Shown: in pieces, positions 25,037-34,380 of the stretch
Layout: the number at the start of each line of letters is the position of its first letter
How positions within the stretch are numbered: position 1 is the stretch's first letter
DNA from: Capnocytophaga gingivalis ATCC 33624
GTDB lineage: Bacteria; Bacteroidota; Bacteroidia; Flavobacteriales; Flavobacteriaceae
NCBI RefSeq assembly: GCF_000174755.1
Contig: NZ_ACLQ01000026.1
Location: forward strand, 1 to 43,500
Direction: 5' to 3'
DNA length: 43,500 nucleotides
Notes under the pieces: generated by a model
The model's input: the letters and a program-made list of their open reading frames with translations, nothing else
What the model was told of the DNA's origin: nothing
The model's database searches: none
Translations under genes and position numbers: made by a program

Positions 25037-25096
25037 GAGTTTTCAGTTCTTAGTTTTAAGTTTGAGCCATACAACAACTCAAAACTCAAAACTATT
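25037..25096. repeat. 7-bp-period repeats flanking the agmatinase stop
   Basis: GAGTTTT, CAGTTCT, TAGTTTT and AAGTTTG (25037-25064) are followed by an inverted set, AACTCAA, AACTCAA and AACTATT (25076-25096). TTTGAGTTTT (25034-25043) pairs perfectly with AAAACTCAAA (25081-25090), so a transcript could form a hairpin here. Confidence 0.65.
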
Positions 25097-25098
25097 TA

Positions 25099-25989
25099 TC
25101 ATTTTCTCTTTTTATTCTTAGGCTCTTTGTTATTTTTATTATATTTGTGGTAGTAAGCCAACATTTTATAATAAAGCTTGGCCGCCAAGAAAGCCGTAGG
25201 TTTTGCTTGAGGACTATCCATGAGTTCTACTATATCAAAAGCTACTACATTACACTTTTTAAAAACCTTTTTCAGTAATTTTAGCGTAGGATACCACTGC
25301 AAACCACCTGGTTCAGGAGTTCCAGTAGAGGGGGCTATAGAAGGATCAAAAGCATCCAAATCTATCGTAATATATACATTACCTGATACTTTATCCAATA
25401 CATCCTTAATCCAATTGTCATTCTTAGCAATCTCATGAGCGAAGAAAACTCTTTTGTGAGGCAGGTATTGCTTTTCCTCTGCATCCATTGAGCGAATGCC
25501 TACCTGCACAAGCTTGTGTTTTTGATTGGCCTCGAAAACCGCACAAGCATGATTGTTCTTAGATCCGTGATACTCAGGACGCAAGTCGGTATGTGCATCG
25601 AGCTGTAGGACAGTTAGGTTATGGTACTCCTCACCTACTGCTCTTATAGAACCTATTGAAACAGAGTGCTCTCCCCCTATTAGGGTAAATAATTTTTCTC
25701 TATCCTTAACCAATTCCTTTGTTTTTTGGTACACAGCCTCTACCATCTTCTCTGGAGAGCTTTTTTCAGAGACTTCCCCTGCCATATAGACCCCTTGCAA
25801 ATAAGGTTCTGTATCTGTCTCTATATCATATAGTTCCATATTCTCAGAAGCATCCAAGAATAATTCTGGCCCTTTGTCAGCGCCTTTTCCCCAAGTGGAG
25901 GTACCATCATAAGGTACTGTTACCAATACTACTTTTGAATTTTCATAAGTCGCATTCTCAGCAGGTATACCTGCATATGTATTTTCCAT
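25099..25989 (-). CDS. speB: Agmatinase/arginase-family ureohydrolase
   Basis: This 296-residue enzyme has the binuclear manganese signature of ureohydrolases: GGEHSVS, DAHTDLRPEYHG and TIDLDAFDPSIAPSTGTPEPGG. The last is the agmatinase form, so it probably hydrolyses agmatine to putrescine and urea in polyamine synthesis. The tail is Lys/Asn-rich (NKNNKEPKNKKRK). Agmatinase is favoured over arginase or formiminoglutamase, but the window holds no arginine decarboxylase to support it. Confidence 0.9.
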   Translation of the reverse strand: MENTYAGIPAENATYENSKVVLVTVPYDGTSTWGKGADKGPELFLDASENMELYDIETDTEPYLQGVYMAGEVSEKSSPEKMVEAVYQKTKELVKDREKLFTLIGGEHSVSIGSIRAVGEEYHNLTVLQLDAHTDLRPEYHGSKNNHACAVFEANQKHKLVQVGIRSMDAEEKQYLPHKRVFFAHEIAKNDNWIKDVLDKVSGNVYITIDLDAFDPSIAPSTGTPEPGGLQWYPTLKLLKKVFKKCNVVAFDIVELMDSPQAKPTAFLAAKLYYKMLAYYHKYNKNNKEPKNKKRK

Positions 25990-26123
25990 CTTTGTATGTT
26001 TTTAAAATAGGGGTAAAAGTACAACTTATTAAGGAAATCACCATTGGATTTAACTGTATTTTATGAATTTTATTTATTACTTTATTTGTGTAGATATTCT
26101 TTCTATATGTGGTAAAAAATATG

Positions 26124-26131
26124 TACTTTTG
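26124..26131 (+). promoter_or_regulatory. -7 promoter element of holB
   Basis: TACTTTTG fits TAnnTTTG and lies about 50 nt before the holB ATG chosen at 26182. The longer in-frame start at 26131 would fall on the promoter itself. Confidence 0.4.
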
Positions 26132-26181
26132 TGCGCTTTTCTCCCCTTAGTAAGGAGAGAGACTTCTTAACCCCTCTTTTT

Positions 26182-27303
26182 ATGGACTTTGAAACGGTTA
26201 TAAGCAATTCGTTTGCTGTCAAATATCTAAAAGAAACTATCGAGAATGATCGTATAGCCCATGCCCAACTATTCTCTGGAGAGGAAGGAGTGGGTACCCT
26301 AGCGATGGCCATTGCTTATGCTACAGAACTGTTGAGCAAAACAGGAGATGCTAATACCAAGCTCAAGTGTGAGCACCTCACTCATCCAGACTTACACTTT
26401 GCCTATCCCACTGCCACTACCATCAGGGTAAAGGATCACCCTACAAGTTCACTTTTTTTAGAAGAATGGCGTGAGTTTGTTCTTAGAAATCCCTATGGAA
26501 GTCTCTTTGACTGGTATCAGTTCATTGGAATTGCCAACAAACAGGGAAAGATAGGAGTGGATGATGCTAAGGAAATCACCTCTAAACTCTCTTTGAAATC
26601 CTTCGAGGGCGGGTACAAAGTGATGATTATTTGGATGGCAGAGCTAATGAATACCGAGTGTTCCAATAAGCTCCTAAAACTCTTAGAAGAACCTCCTGCA
26701 CAGACTATTTTCATTTTGGTAGTAGAGAATGAAAATCTCCTCTTGGACACCATTCTTTCTCGCTGCCAGATCACACGTTTTACCAAATTGGGAGATGAGG
26801 TTATCTCCGATGCTCTGATAAAACAAGGTATAGATCCCTCTCAAGCACAGAAAATAGCCATTCGAGCCCAGGGAAACTACAACAAAGCGCTTTCTTTTCT
26901 GAATCAGAATAACGACAACCAATTCGAAGATTGGTTTGTTCGCTGGGTACGTATGGCCTACAGTGCTAAAGGAAATACAGAAGTACTTCCTCTCATACTT
27001 GCTTGGAGTGAAGAAATAGCCAAAGAAGGACGAGAGACACAAAAACTATTCTTGGAATACTGCTTAGAGGTATTCCGCCAAGCACTCCTTGCCAACTATG
27101 GAGTAGAGAGCTTGGTATATATGCAGTTCAATTCCAATTTCAAAATACAGAATTTCGCCCCTTTTGTCCATCAGAACAATATCCAAGCCATTCAGAAGAA
27201 TATAGAAGAGGCTATCTATCATGTCGGGAGAAATGGAAACTCTAAGCTGATACTTACTGACCTTTCCATCAAGCTCATTCGCCTGATTCACACCAAGGGA
27301 TAA
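26182..27303 (+). CDS. holB: DNA polymerase III clamp-loader subunit delta prime
   Basis: The start at 26182 gives MDFETVISNSFAVKYLKE and a 373-residue protein. The fold is that of a clamp-loader AAA+ subunit: IAHAQLFSGEEGVG, KCEHLTHPDLHFAYP, AELMNTECSNKLLKLLEEPP and ILSRCQITRF (the SRC arginine-finger motif). The P-loop is degenerate (GEEGVGTL lacks the Lys), as expected for the non-ATPase delta prime. The zinc-module cysteines of many delta prime proteins are missing. It is followed by metG, which has its own promoter. Confidence 0.9.
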   Translation: MDFETVISNSFAVKYLKETIENDRIAHAQLFSGEEGVGTLAMAIAYATELLSKTGDANTKLKCEHLTHPDLHFAYPTATTIRVKDHPTSSLFLEEWREFVLRNPYGSLFDWYQFIGIANKQGKIGVDDAKEITSKLSLKSFEGGYKVMIIWMAELMNTECSNKLLKLLEEPPAQTIFILVVENENLLLDTILSRCQITRFTKLGDEVISDALIKQGIDPSQAQKIAIRAQGNYNKALSFLNQNNDNQFEDWFVRWVRMAYSAKGNTEVLPLILAWSEEIAKEGRETQKLFLEYCLEVFRQALLANYGVESLVYMQFNSNFKIQNFAPFVHQNNIQAIQKNIEEAIYHVGRNGNSKLILTDLSIKLIRLIHTKG

Positions 27304-27323
27304 GGGGGTAAATATATTTCCCC

Positions 27324-27354
27324 TTGACTTTTCTCTGAAAATATTGTAACTTTG
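27324..27354 (+). promoter_or_regulatory. metG promoter
   Basis: TTG (27324-27326) is followed after 20 nt by TAACTTTG (27347-27354), a full Bacteroidetes promoter. The transcript would begin near 27360 and carry a leader of about 80 nt that contains the heptamer repeat. Confidence 0.7.
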
Positions 27355-27370
27355 CAGTCCATAAATAAGT

Positions 27371-27426
27371 GAAAAGTGACGACCGACGACTGACAACTGA
27401 CAACTAATTTCTGATAACTGACAACT
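27371..27426 (+). repeat. 7-bp-period repeat in the metG leader (8 units)
   Basis: Eight heptamers lie in register: GAAAAGT, GACGACC, GACGACT, GACAACT, GACAACT, AATTTCT, GATAACT, GACAACT. This is the longest such run in the window. It falls wholly within the predicted metG 5' leader. Confidence 0.85.
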
Positions 27427-27440
27427 AAAAAAACATCTAA

Positions 27441-29513
27441 ATGTCTGAACGTTATACCATTACGGCAGCTTTGCCTTATACCAATGGACCTATACACATA
27501 GGCCATCTTGCAGGTGTGTATGTACCTGCTGATATTTTTGCTCGTTACCAACGATTGAAAAACAATGATGTTGCTTTTATCTGTGGTAGTGATGAACATG
27601 GCGTGGCTATCTCCATCAAAGCAAAAAAAGAGGGGACTACTCCTCAAGAGATTATCGACAAATACAACAAAATCATCAAGGATTCTCTCTTTGACTTTGG
27701 GATTTCTTTTGATAACTATTCCCGTACTTCCTTACCAATACATTACCAAACAGCTTCAGAGTTCTTCCGCACCCTCTATGACAAAGGAGATTTTATAGAA
27801 GAAACCTCTGAGCAACTCTATGACGAGCAAGCGGGGCAATTCTTAGCAGATCGCTTTGTTATAGGTACCTGCCCTAAGTGTGGCAATGAGGAAGCTTATG
27901 GAGATCAGTGTGAACGCTGTGGTACATCGCTCAATGCTACCGACCTTATCAATCCTAAGTCCACCCTTACAGGGAGCAAACCTGTACTTAGACAGACCAA
28001 ACACTGGTTTCTACCCCTACAAGATTATACTGAATTTCTCGAAAAATGGATCATCGAAGGCCACAAAAACGATTGGAAACCCAATGTATATGGTCAGGTG
28101 AAAAGTTGGATAGATGATGGGTTACGTCCTCGTGCAGTAACACGTGACTTGGACTGGGGGATTCCTGTTCCTGTAGAGGGAGCTGAAGGAAAGGTACTCT
28201 ATGTATGGTTTGATGCCCCTATCGGCTATATCTCCTCTACCAAGGAGTGGGCTGCTCGTGAGGGAAAGGATTGGGAACCCTATTGGAAAGATAAGAAAAC
28301 CAAGCTCATTCACTTTATTGGAAAGGATAATATTGTATTCCATTGTATCATCTTCCCTGCCATGCTCAAGGCAGAAGGTTCCTATATCCTTCCTGAAAAT
28401 GTGCCTGCTAATGAGTTTCTGAATCTCGAAGGCAACAAACTCTCCACCTCTAAGAATTGGGCTGTATGGCTCAATGAATATTTAGAAGAATTTCCTTCCC
28501 AACAGGATACACTGAGATATGTGATCACAGCCAATGCCCCTGAAACTAAGGATAATGACTTCACTTGGAAAGACTTCCAAGCCAGAAACAACAACGAATT
28601 GGTAGCTATCTACGGAAACTTTATCAATCGTGTGATGGTACTGACCGATAAGTACTACAAGGGAGTTGTCCCTTCTGTAGGAGAACTTACTCAAGTAGAT
28701 AGGGAGGTTTTTGCCCAGATCAAAGAACTTATCCAAAAGATAGAACAATCCTTGGAGCGCTATCGTTTCCGTGAAGCCCAACAGGAACTGATGAACATAG
28801 CCCGCTTAGGTAATAAGTACTTGGCCGACGAAGAGCCTTGGAAACTTATTAAGGAAGACCCCAAAAGAGTAGAGACTATCATGTACATAGCTTTACATAT
28901 AGCCACAGCTCTGGCTGTAACTTCTGAACCTTTCTTGCCTTTTACCTCTGAAAAACTCAAGCGCATGCTCAATTTTTCTACTATGGAAAAGGCACCTACT
29001 TGGCAGGATATACCTCTTTCGGATCGCTTGATCCCTCAGGGACACACTATAGGTGAGTCTGTCTTGCTCTTTGAAAAAATAGAAGATGAGGCTATAGAGA
29101 AGCAAATAGCAAAATTGGAAAAAAGCAAACAGGCCAATAAGCAAGCCATTACAAATGACCATACTACTGTAGTTCCTCAAAAAGAACTTATCTCCTATGA
29201 GGATTTCGCTAAGATGGATATTCGTATAGGTACTATCTTGGAGGCCGAGAAAATGCCTAAGGCGGATAAGCTCCTTATTCTAAAAGTAGATACTGGCATC
29301 GACCAGCGTACTATCGTCTCTGGAATCGCTCAAAGCTTTGATCCTAAGGAAATTATAGGAAAGAAGGTTACCGTACTTGCCAACCTCGCTCCTCGCAAAC
29401 TACGTGGTGTGGAAAGTCATGGTATGATTCTTATGGTTGAAAATAGTGCTGGAAAATATGTATTCCTAAACCCTGATGCAGAGGGGATTGCCAATGGAAC
29501 TGAAGTAAAATAA
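27441..29513 (+). CDS. metG: Methionyl-tRNA synthetase
   Basis: This 690-residue class I synthetase charges tRNA-Met. [14 protein letters not shown] carries HIGH, and [12 protein letters not shown] is the KMSKS loop in the KLSTS form I associate with Bacteroidetes. The zinc knuckle is CPKCG and CERCG near residue 150. After a Lys-rich linker (about 555-575), residues 580-690 form an EMAP-II/Trbp-type tRNA-binding domain ([21 protein letters not shown]). Length is normal for the dimeric form. Confidence 0.97.
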   Translation: MSERYTITAALPYTNGPIHIGHLAGVYVPADIFARYQRLKNNDVAFICGSDEHGVAISIKAKKEGTTPQEIIDKYNKIIKDSLFDFGISFDNYSRTSLPIHYQTASEFFRTLYDKGDFIEETSEQLYDEQAGQFLADRFVIGTCPKCGNEEAYGDQCERCGTSLNATDLINPKSTLTGSKPVLRQTKHWFLPLQDYTEFLEKWIIEGHKNDWKPNVYGQVKSWIDDGLRPRAVTRDLDWGIPVPVEGAEGKVLYVWFDAPIGYISSTKEWAAREGKDWEPYWKDKKTKLIHFIGKDNIVFHCIIFPAMLKAEGSYILPENVPANEFLNLEGNKLSTSKNWAVWLNEYLEEFPSQQDTLRYVITANAPETKDNDFTWKDFQARNNNELVAIYGNFINRVMVLTDKYYKGVVPSVGELTQVDREVFAQIKELIQKIEQSLERYRFREAQQELMNIARLGNKYLADEEPWKLIKEDPKRVETIMYIALHIATALAVTSEPFLPFTSEKLKRMLNFSTMEKAPTWQDIPLSDRLIPQGHTIGESVLLFEKIEDEAIEKQIAKLEKSKQANKQAITNDHTTVVPQKELISYEDFAKMDIRIGTILEAEKMPKADKLLILKVDTGIDQRTIVSGIAQSFDPKEIIGKKVTVLANLAPRKLRGVESHGMILMVENSAGKYVFLNPDAEGIANGTEVK

Positions 29514-29528
29514 ATTCAAAATAGCATC

Positions 29529-30023
29529 ATGAAACAGCTTACATTACCTTTATTTTTATTAGGAAGTACCCTTGTACTTTCTTGTAAGAATAACACAGAA
29601 GAGAAAAAGATCTCTGAGAAGGAGAATACAACCATATCAGTAGAACGCCTGCAAGATTCCATTCAAAAGCTTTCTGACGATTTGGCTGAAGAGCGGTATT
29701 TTGATATCTCCTTTAACGAAGATGCGAGATACTTCTTCCATGAAAATGGAATAGATGACCCAAAAGAGTTTGTATTACAGCAACTTATGGCAACCAATAT
29801 CACCAAGGACGAAAACCACCCCTTGATCTCTTACCGCCCTCGTCGCAACGCTAAGTTCCAAATCAATAAGATAAAACTGCTCAATCACCGATGGGTAATT
29901 TGCGACTTTTCGGATGGTTTGGATTGGGGAGAATTGTTACTGAAAATGACTCTTAATGACAACAAAACGCTTTCCTTTGAAGTATTGGATCAAACACTCT
30001 ATGTAAGCGAACAAAAACCTTAG
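29529..30023 (+). CDS. Lipoprotein of unknown function
   Basis: This 164-residue protein has a signal peptide with lipobox, MKQLTLPLFLLGSTLVLSC, giving a lipidated Cys19 followed by KNNTEEKK. The mature part is soluble and acidic, with FDISFNEDARYFFHENGI, RPRRNAKFQINKIKLLNHRWVI and a C-terminal beta-rich stretch. I do not recognise the family. It starts 15 nt after metG and ends 4 nt before mazG, so it probably shares their transcript. It lacks a clear K-(D/E)-(D/E) surface-export signal of the Capnocytophaga type. Confidence 0.75.
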   Translation: MKQLTLPLFLLGSTLVLSCKNNTEEKKISEKENTTISVERLQDSIQKLSDDLAEERYFDISFNEDARYFFHENGIDDPKEFVLQQLMATNITKDENHPLISYRPRRNAKFQINKIKLLNHRWVICDFSDGLDWGELLLKMTLNDNKTLSFEVLDQTLYVSEQKP

Positions 30024-30027
30024 TATT

Positions 30028-30354
30028 ATGAACATAAAGAATGCACAACTTGCCGTAGATAATTGGATAAAAGAACATGGTGTACGCTACTTCAATGAGT
30101 TAACAAATATGGCTCAGCTAACCGAAGAAGTTGGTGAAGTGGCGCGTATTATTGCCCGCCGTTATGGTGAGCAATCTGAGAAAGAAAGTGACAAGGCCAA
30201 AGACCTCGGAGAGGAACTTGCCGATGTTGTTTTTGTGGTGCTCTGTTTGGCTAATCAGACAGGGATTGACCTACAAGAGGCCTTTGATAAAAAAATGGAA
30301 GCCAAGACTAAGCGTGACCACGACCGACACCAAAACAATCCTAAGTTGAAATAA
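30028..30354 (+). CDS. MazG-like nucleotide pyrophosphohydrolase
   Basis: This 108-residue all-alpha NTP pyrophosphatase has the E-E-x-x-E motif in LTEEVGEVARII and the E-x-x-D motif in DLGEELADVVFVV, which bind magnesium. Single-domain MazG proteins hydrolyse (d)NTPs to monophosphates, probably as house-cleaning enzymes. The C-terminus is basic (KTKRDHDRHQNN). It starts 4 nt after the lipoprotein gene and is followed after 20 nt by the patatin gene. Confidence 0.92.
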   Translation: MNIKNAQLAVDNWIKEHGVRYFNELTNMAQLTEEVGEVARIIARRYGEQSEKESDKAKDLGEELADVVFVVLCLANQTGIDLQEAFDKKMEAKTKRDHDRHQNNPKLK

Positions 30355-30374
30355 CTCCTTTTTGACACCTATCT

Positions 30375-32582
30375 ATGAAGCAGTTTTTCCTCTACCTATT
30401 ACTTTTCTTTGTAGGCAACTCTCTCTATAGCCAAGAAAAAATCCGTTCGCTTACAGATCTCAAGGGCAAGGACCTCAAAGTAGGTTTAGTCCTTAGTGGC
30501 GGTGGTGCTAAGGGGCTGGCTCACATAGCTGCCTTGGAAGCAATTGAACAGGCAGGGGTAAAGATTGACTATATAGGAGGTACCAGTATGGGGGCTATCA
30601 TTGGGGGGTTATATGCTGCGGGATATACCTCTCATCAGTTGGATTCTATCTTCCATTCAGTAGACTTTGAACGCATCATTCAGGACAATGTTCCCCGCTC
30701 AGCACAGAATTTTTACGAAAAGGAAAACCGAGATCGGTATATGATTTCTTTAGCTTTGCGCGATGGTAAGTTTGGTCTCCCTGCGGGACTCTCTCAGGGA
30801 GTGAATCTCTATAATTTCCTTAGCCAACTCACCTTTGGAGTCAGAAAGATTGATGATTTCTCCAAGCTGCCTATTCCCTTTCTCTGTATGGCTACCGATG
30901 TAGAGACCGGAGAGGAGGTTATCCTCGAACATGGGGATCTGGCACAAGCAATCATGGCCAGTGGCTCCTTCCCTACCCTGTTTGCTCCAGTAGAGATGGA
31001 AGGACGCTTTCTTACCGATGGGGGGGTGATGAACAATTACCCTATAGACGAAGTAAGGGCTAAGGGAATGGATATCATCATCGGGGTAGATGTACAATCT
31101 CCCCTAAAAACACGCAAGGACTTACGCTCTGCCAATAGTGTCTTATTGCAAATTACAAGCTATAAGATAGCCAATGATATGAAGGAAAAGCGGGAGAAAA
31201 CGGACATCTATATTCATCCGGATATGAGCAACTACAATGTCATCTCCTTTGCTGAAGGACAAGCTATTATTGATTCCGGACGGGTAGCTACCAAAAAAGT
31301 ATTCCCTCACCTACAATGGCTTGGGGACTTCCTTAAAAAAGAGGAAAAGCCTTTGCCTAAGATAAAAGTACATGATTCACTGCATATTGGCAACATAAGT
31401 TTTTCTGGTAACAAACACTATTCAGATGCCTATCTCCGTGGAAAATTAGGATTCCAATGGGGGGAAAAGATCTCTTTCAAAAATCTCAGAGATGGAGTGC
31501 AAAACATCATGGCCACTCAGAACTTTAAGAATATCAACTACCACATCTGTTCCATGGAGGAAGGGGAAGAATTACGGTTCAACATAGAAGAAGCCCCCGC
31601 ACAGACTTGGCTGAAGATGGCTGTTCACTACGACAATCTATACAAAACAGGAGTGTTGCTCAATGTAAGCCGCTCCAGCCTCTTACAGAAAGACGACTTG
31701 TTCTCCTTTGATTTTATCGCAGGAGACAATATACGATACAAGCTAGATTATTATGTAGATAAGGGGTTCTATACCAGTTATGGTTTTCAAAGTCGGTATG
31801 ATCGTTTCCGTCGAGACATTGCCTTCACTGGGTTTTCCCTCAACACAGGAGATACCAATATAGCACTCACCAGGCTCAAGAACCAATTCTATATACAATC
31901 CATCTTCCTTAGACAAAAATTTCTTGTAGGAATAGGCGGGGAACACGAATTGTATAATATAAAGCTACAACCTGATAACTTCAACGGTCAAGTGAACTAC
32001 TACTCTGCTTTTGGATACCTAAGATATGACTCCCTGGATGATGCTCATTTCCCAACAGAAGGAATATACTTCAATGCCACAGGACACTGGTACTTACATT
32101 CTCAAGGATATGGAGAAAGAATCAACCCCCTCTTTTTAGCTAAAGCAGATTTAGGTGGTGCTTGGAGATTTTCAGAAAGACTTTCTGCTAAGGCTATTTT
32201 CTCTGGCGGATTTCATTTAGGGCTTCCCAATGCACCCTTTCTTCAGTATGTGTTTGGAGGACAAGGAGATAACCTATTCGGCAACTTACTTCCTTTCTAT
32301 GGATATGATTACCTCAGTTTTGGGAATTATGACTTTCTCAAGGGGGAAATGACCCTAAGCTATCGTTTCTATAAGCGAAACTACATAAAAGCCATTGCCA
32401 ATATAGCCAATGCCGAAGATAACATGTTTACTGAAAACAAATGGTTTTCTAGGCCTAAGTATACAGGATATGCCTTAGGGTTGAGTTCGGATACTATCAT
32501 AGGCCCTATTGAGATCAAAGCCACTTACTCGCCCGAGACGAATAAGTTTCTTTGGCTTTTTAACATTGGTTTTTGGTTCTAA
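30375..32582 (+). CDS. Patatin-like phospholipase with POTRA and outer-membrane barrel
   Basis: This 735-residue protein starts with a signal peptide (MKQFFLYLLLFFVGNSLYSQ). Residues 35-310 are a patatin domain with GGGAKG (oxyanion), the nucleophile Ser in GGTSMGA and the Asp in LTDGGVMNNYP. Residues about 335-410 look like a single POTRA domain (IHIGNISFSGNKHYSDAYLRGKLGF with local differences). The remainder is a BamA/TamA-type 16-strand barrel ending in Phe. This is the type Vd arrangement of PlpD, in which the barrel exports or displays a lipase. Its end overlaps that of tcdA by 4 nt. Confidence 0.9.
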   Translation: MKQFFLYLLLFFVGNSLYSQEKIRSLTDLKGKDLKVGLVLSGGGAKGLAHIAALEAIEQAGVKIDYIGGTSMGAIIGGLYAAGYTSHQLDSIFHSVDFERIIQDNVPRSAQNFYEKENRDRYMISLALRDGKFGLPAGLSQGVNLYNFLSQLTFGVRKIDDFSKLPIPFLCMATDVETGEEVILEHGDLAQAIMASGSFPTLFAPVEMEGRFLTDGGVMNNYPIDEVRAKGMDIIIGVDVQSPLKTRKDLRSANSVLLQITSYKIANDMKEKREKTDIYIHPDMSNYNVISFAEGQAIIDSGRVATKKVFPHLQWLGDFLKKEEKPLPKIKVHDSLHIGNISFSGNKHYSDAYLRGKLGFQWGEKISFKNLRDGVQNIMATQNFKNINYHICSMEEGEELRFNIEEAPAQTWLKMAVHYDNLYKTGVLLNVSRSSLLQKDDLFSFDFIAGDNIRYKLDYYVDKGFYTSYGFQSRYDRFRRDIAFTGFSLNTGDTNIALTRLKNQFYIQSIFLRQKFLVGIGGEHELYNIKLQPDNFNGQVNYYSAFGYLRYDSLDDAHFPTEGIYFNATGHWYLHSQGYGERINPLFLAKADLGGAWRFSERLSAKAIFSGGFHLGLPNAPFLQYVFGGQGDNLFGNLLPFYGYDYLSFGNYDFLKGEMTLSYRFYKRNYIKAIANIANAEDNMFTENKWFSRPKYTGYALGLSSDTIIGPIEIKATYSPETNKFLWLFNIGFWF

Positions 32583-33292
32583 TTTTCAAGTAGTTTTTGG
32601 ATAATTGCCCCTGCCATATGTATACCAAAAAGGGCAGGCATATAGCTCATAGTCCCATAGTAAGAACGCTTGAAATTGGCACCATCGGTAAGTTCCATCA
32701 TATCTTTGGCAGGCAATTCCAAGGAAAAGACAGCCTTGAACTTAGGATTAATTTTTTCCTTTTTGAGACGTTTGCGTATATGTCGAGCTAAAGGACAGTC
32801 TCTTGTTTTGGAAATATCAGCTACTTTTACCTTGGTAGGATCCAGTATGCCCCCTGCTCCCATACTACTGATAACCCTCATACGGTTGTCATGGCAGGCT
32901 CTTAGTAGGTTTAGCTTAGGGGTTATACTATCTATGCAATCAGCCACGTAGGAAAAAGTCTGCTCACTGACCAATTGATAGGCCATCTCAGGGGTGAGGA
33001 ATTCATTGATAATAGTAAGTTTTAAGTCTTTATTGATGTCCTTAAGGCGTTCACCCATGAGTTGCGCTTTGCTTTTACCCATAGTAGAATCAAGGGCAAC
33101 GAGTTGTCGGTTTTTATTGGTTGTATCCACCACATCTCCATCTACAATAGTTAGTTCTCCTACCCCAGCACGAGCTAAGAATTCTGCTACAAAGGCACCT
33201 ACTCCTCCCAATCCTACCACAAGGACATGTGATTGCTCCAGCTTATGTATTCCTTCGTCCTTAATTACTAATCTTGTTCTTTCTCTCCACAT
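32579..33292 (-). CDS. tcdA: tRNA threonylcarbamoyladenosine dehydratase
   Basis: This 237-residue E1-like protein of the ThiF family has the nucleotide loop GLGGVGAFVAE, Asp in IVDGDVV, and NKNRQLVALDSTMGKSK. SSMGAGGILDPTKV and DISKTRDCPLARHIRKRLKK are typical of TcdA/CsdL. It cyclises t6A37 to ct6A in tRNAs that read ANN codons. It is slightly shorter than the E. coli protein (268). It converges with the patatin gene and is divergent from dapF. Confidence 0.92.
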   Translation of the reverse strand: MWRERTRLVIKDEGIHKLEQSHVLVVGLGGVGAFVAEFLARAGVGELTIVDGDVVDTTNKNRQLVALDSTMGKSKAQLMGERLKDINKDLKLTIINEFLTPEMAYQLVSEQTFSYVADCIDSITPKLNLLRACHDNRMRVISSMGAGGILDPTKVKVADISKTRDCPLARHIRKRLKKEKINPKFKAVFSLELPAKDMMELTDGANFKRSYYGTMSYMPALFGIHMAGAIIQKLLEN

Positions 33293-33297
33293 GGTAT

Positions 33298-33325
33298 TTA
33301 ATGATTAATGTTCAATGATTAATGA
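33298..33325. repeat. 7-bp-period repeat upstream of tcdA (4 units)
   Basis: TTAATGA, TTAATGT, TCAATGA and TTAATGA follow one another. A fifth, looser unit (TAATAAT) ends at 33332. Confidence 0.75.
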
Positions 33326-33520
33326 TAATAATCCAAATATTTATGCTATAGGCGAATTTTCTGACATATTCAATGATTCCAACTCGCAGACTTCACCCCT
33401 ATACAATACTTTTCTGTCTTCATTTTTCATTCTTCACCGAATTTTGGCGGGCAAAGATACAATCTTTTTGTTAAAAGACAAAGTAAAAAACACCTTAACT
33501 CAAAATATTTCTCTAAGCCA

Positions 33521-33551
33521 TTGTATTTCTTATTATTTTTCCCTACTTTTG
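33521..33551 (+). promoter_or_regulatory. dapF promoter
   Basis: TTG (33521-33523), 20 nt, then TACTTTTG (33544-33551) match the Bacteroidetes consensus. The transcript would begin about 12 nt before the ATG at 33570, which decides that start over the much longer open frame beginning at 33315. Confidence 0.7.
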
Positions 33552-33569
33552 CCCCTAAAAACATATACC

Positions 33570-34376
33570 ATGAGAGTAATACATTTCTACAAATATCAAG
33601 GCACTGGCAATGATTTTATCTTAATTGACAATCGACTCAATACCTTTCCTAAAGAGGATACCAAGCTTGTAGCTCAACTATGTGAGCGCCGCTTTGGGGT
33701 AGGAGGCGATGGACTTATCCTTTTAGAGGATGACCCTGAGCATGACTTTTCGATGATATATTACAATTCCGATGGGAACCCAAGTTCCATGTGTGGTAAT
33801 GGAGGGAGATGTATTGTAGCCTTTGCCCAAAAATTAGGCGTTATCCAAAAAGAAGAAACTACCTTCTCTGCCCCAGATGGACTGCACAAAGCACTTTTCA
33901 AAAACAACCTTATCCACCTACAAATGCAGGATGTAAGCCATATTGAAAAAGTAAAAAAAGGACTATTCCTCAATACTGGCTCTCCTCATTATGTAGAAGT
34001 AGTAAAAAACTTGGATAGCATGGATGTCAAGAAAAAAGGAGCAGAAATACGCTATGGAGTCCCCTTCAATATAGAAGGTGTCAATGTTAATTTTGTAGAG
34101 CCTATCGACGAAAATCATTTTAAGGTACGCACCTATGAGCGTGGCGTGGAGGATGAAACCTATTCCTGTGGCACCGGTGCTACTGCCACCGCTATTGCTA
34201 TGTACAAAGGAGGGAAAACCAAGGCTGAGTACATCATCCTAGAAACCAAAGGAGGAAACTTAGAAGTTACTTTCGAAGTAAAAAAAGAATTTCTTGGACT
34301 AAAAATAAAAGAGTATACCAATGTATGGCTCATCGGAGAAGCGAACTTTGTTTTTGAAGGAACGATAACTGTATAG
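33570..34376 (+). CDS. dapF: Diaminopimelate epimerase
   Basis: The ATG at 33570 gives MRVIHFYKYQGTGNDFILIDNR, the conserved beginning, and 268 residues, the usual length. DapF converts LL- to meso-diaminopimelate for lysine and peptidoglycan synthesis. The two catalytic cysteines are in SSMCGNGGRC and YSCGTGATA. The open frame extends 85 codons upstream but that part has no similarity to the family. The GNAT gene follows after 4 nt. Confidence 0.95.
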   Translation: MRVIHFYKYQGTGNDFILIDNRLNTFPKEDTKLVAQLCERRFGVGGDGLILLEDDPEHDFSMIYYNSDGNPSSMCGNGGRCIVAFAQKLGVIQKEETTFSAPDGLHKALFKNNLIHLQMQDVSHIEKVKKGLFLNTGSPHYVEVVKNLDSMDVKKKGAEIRYGVPFNIEGVNVNFVEPIDENHFKVRTYERGVEDETYSCGTGATATAIAMYKGGKTKAEYIILETKGGNLEVTFEVKKEFLGLKIKEYTNVWLIGEANFVFEGTITV

Positions 34377-34380
34377 TTTT

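Noticed and set aside
33315-33569. 85-codon N-terminal extension of dapF
   Set aside because: It has no family similarity, contains the full promoter at 33521-33551 and begins among heptamer repeats. The conserved protein starts at 33570.
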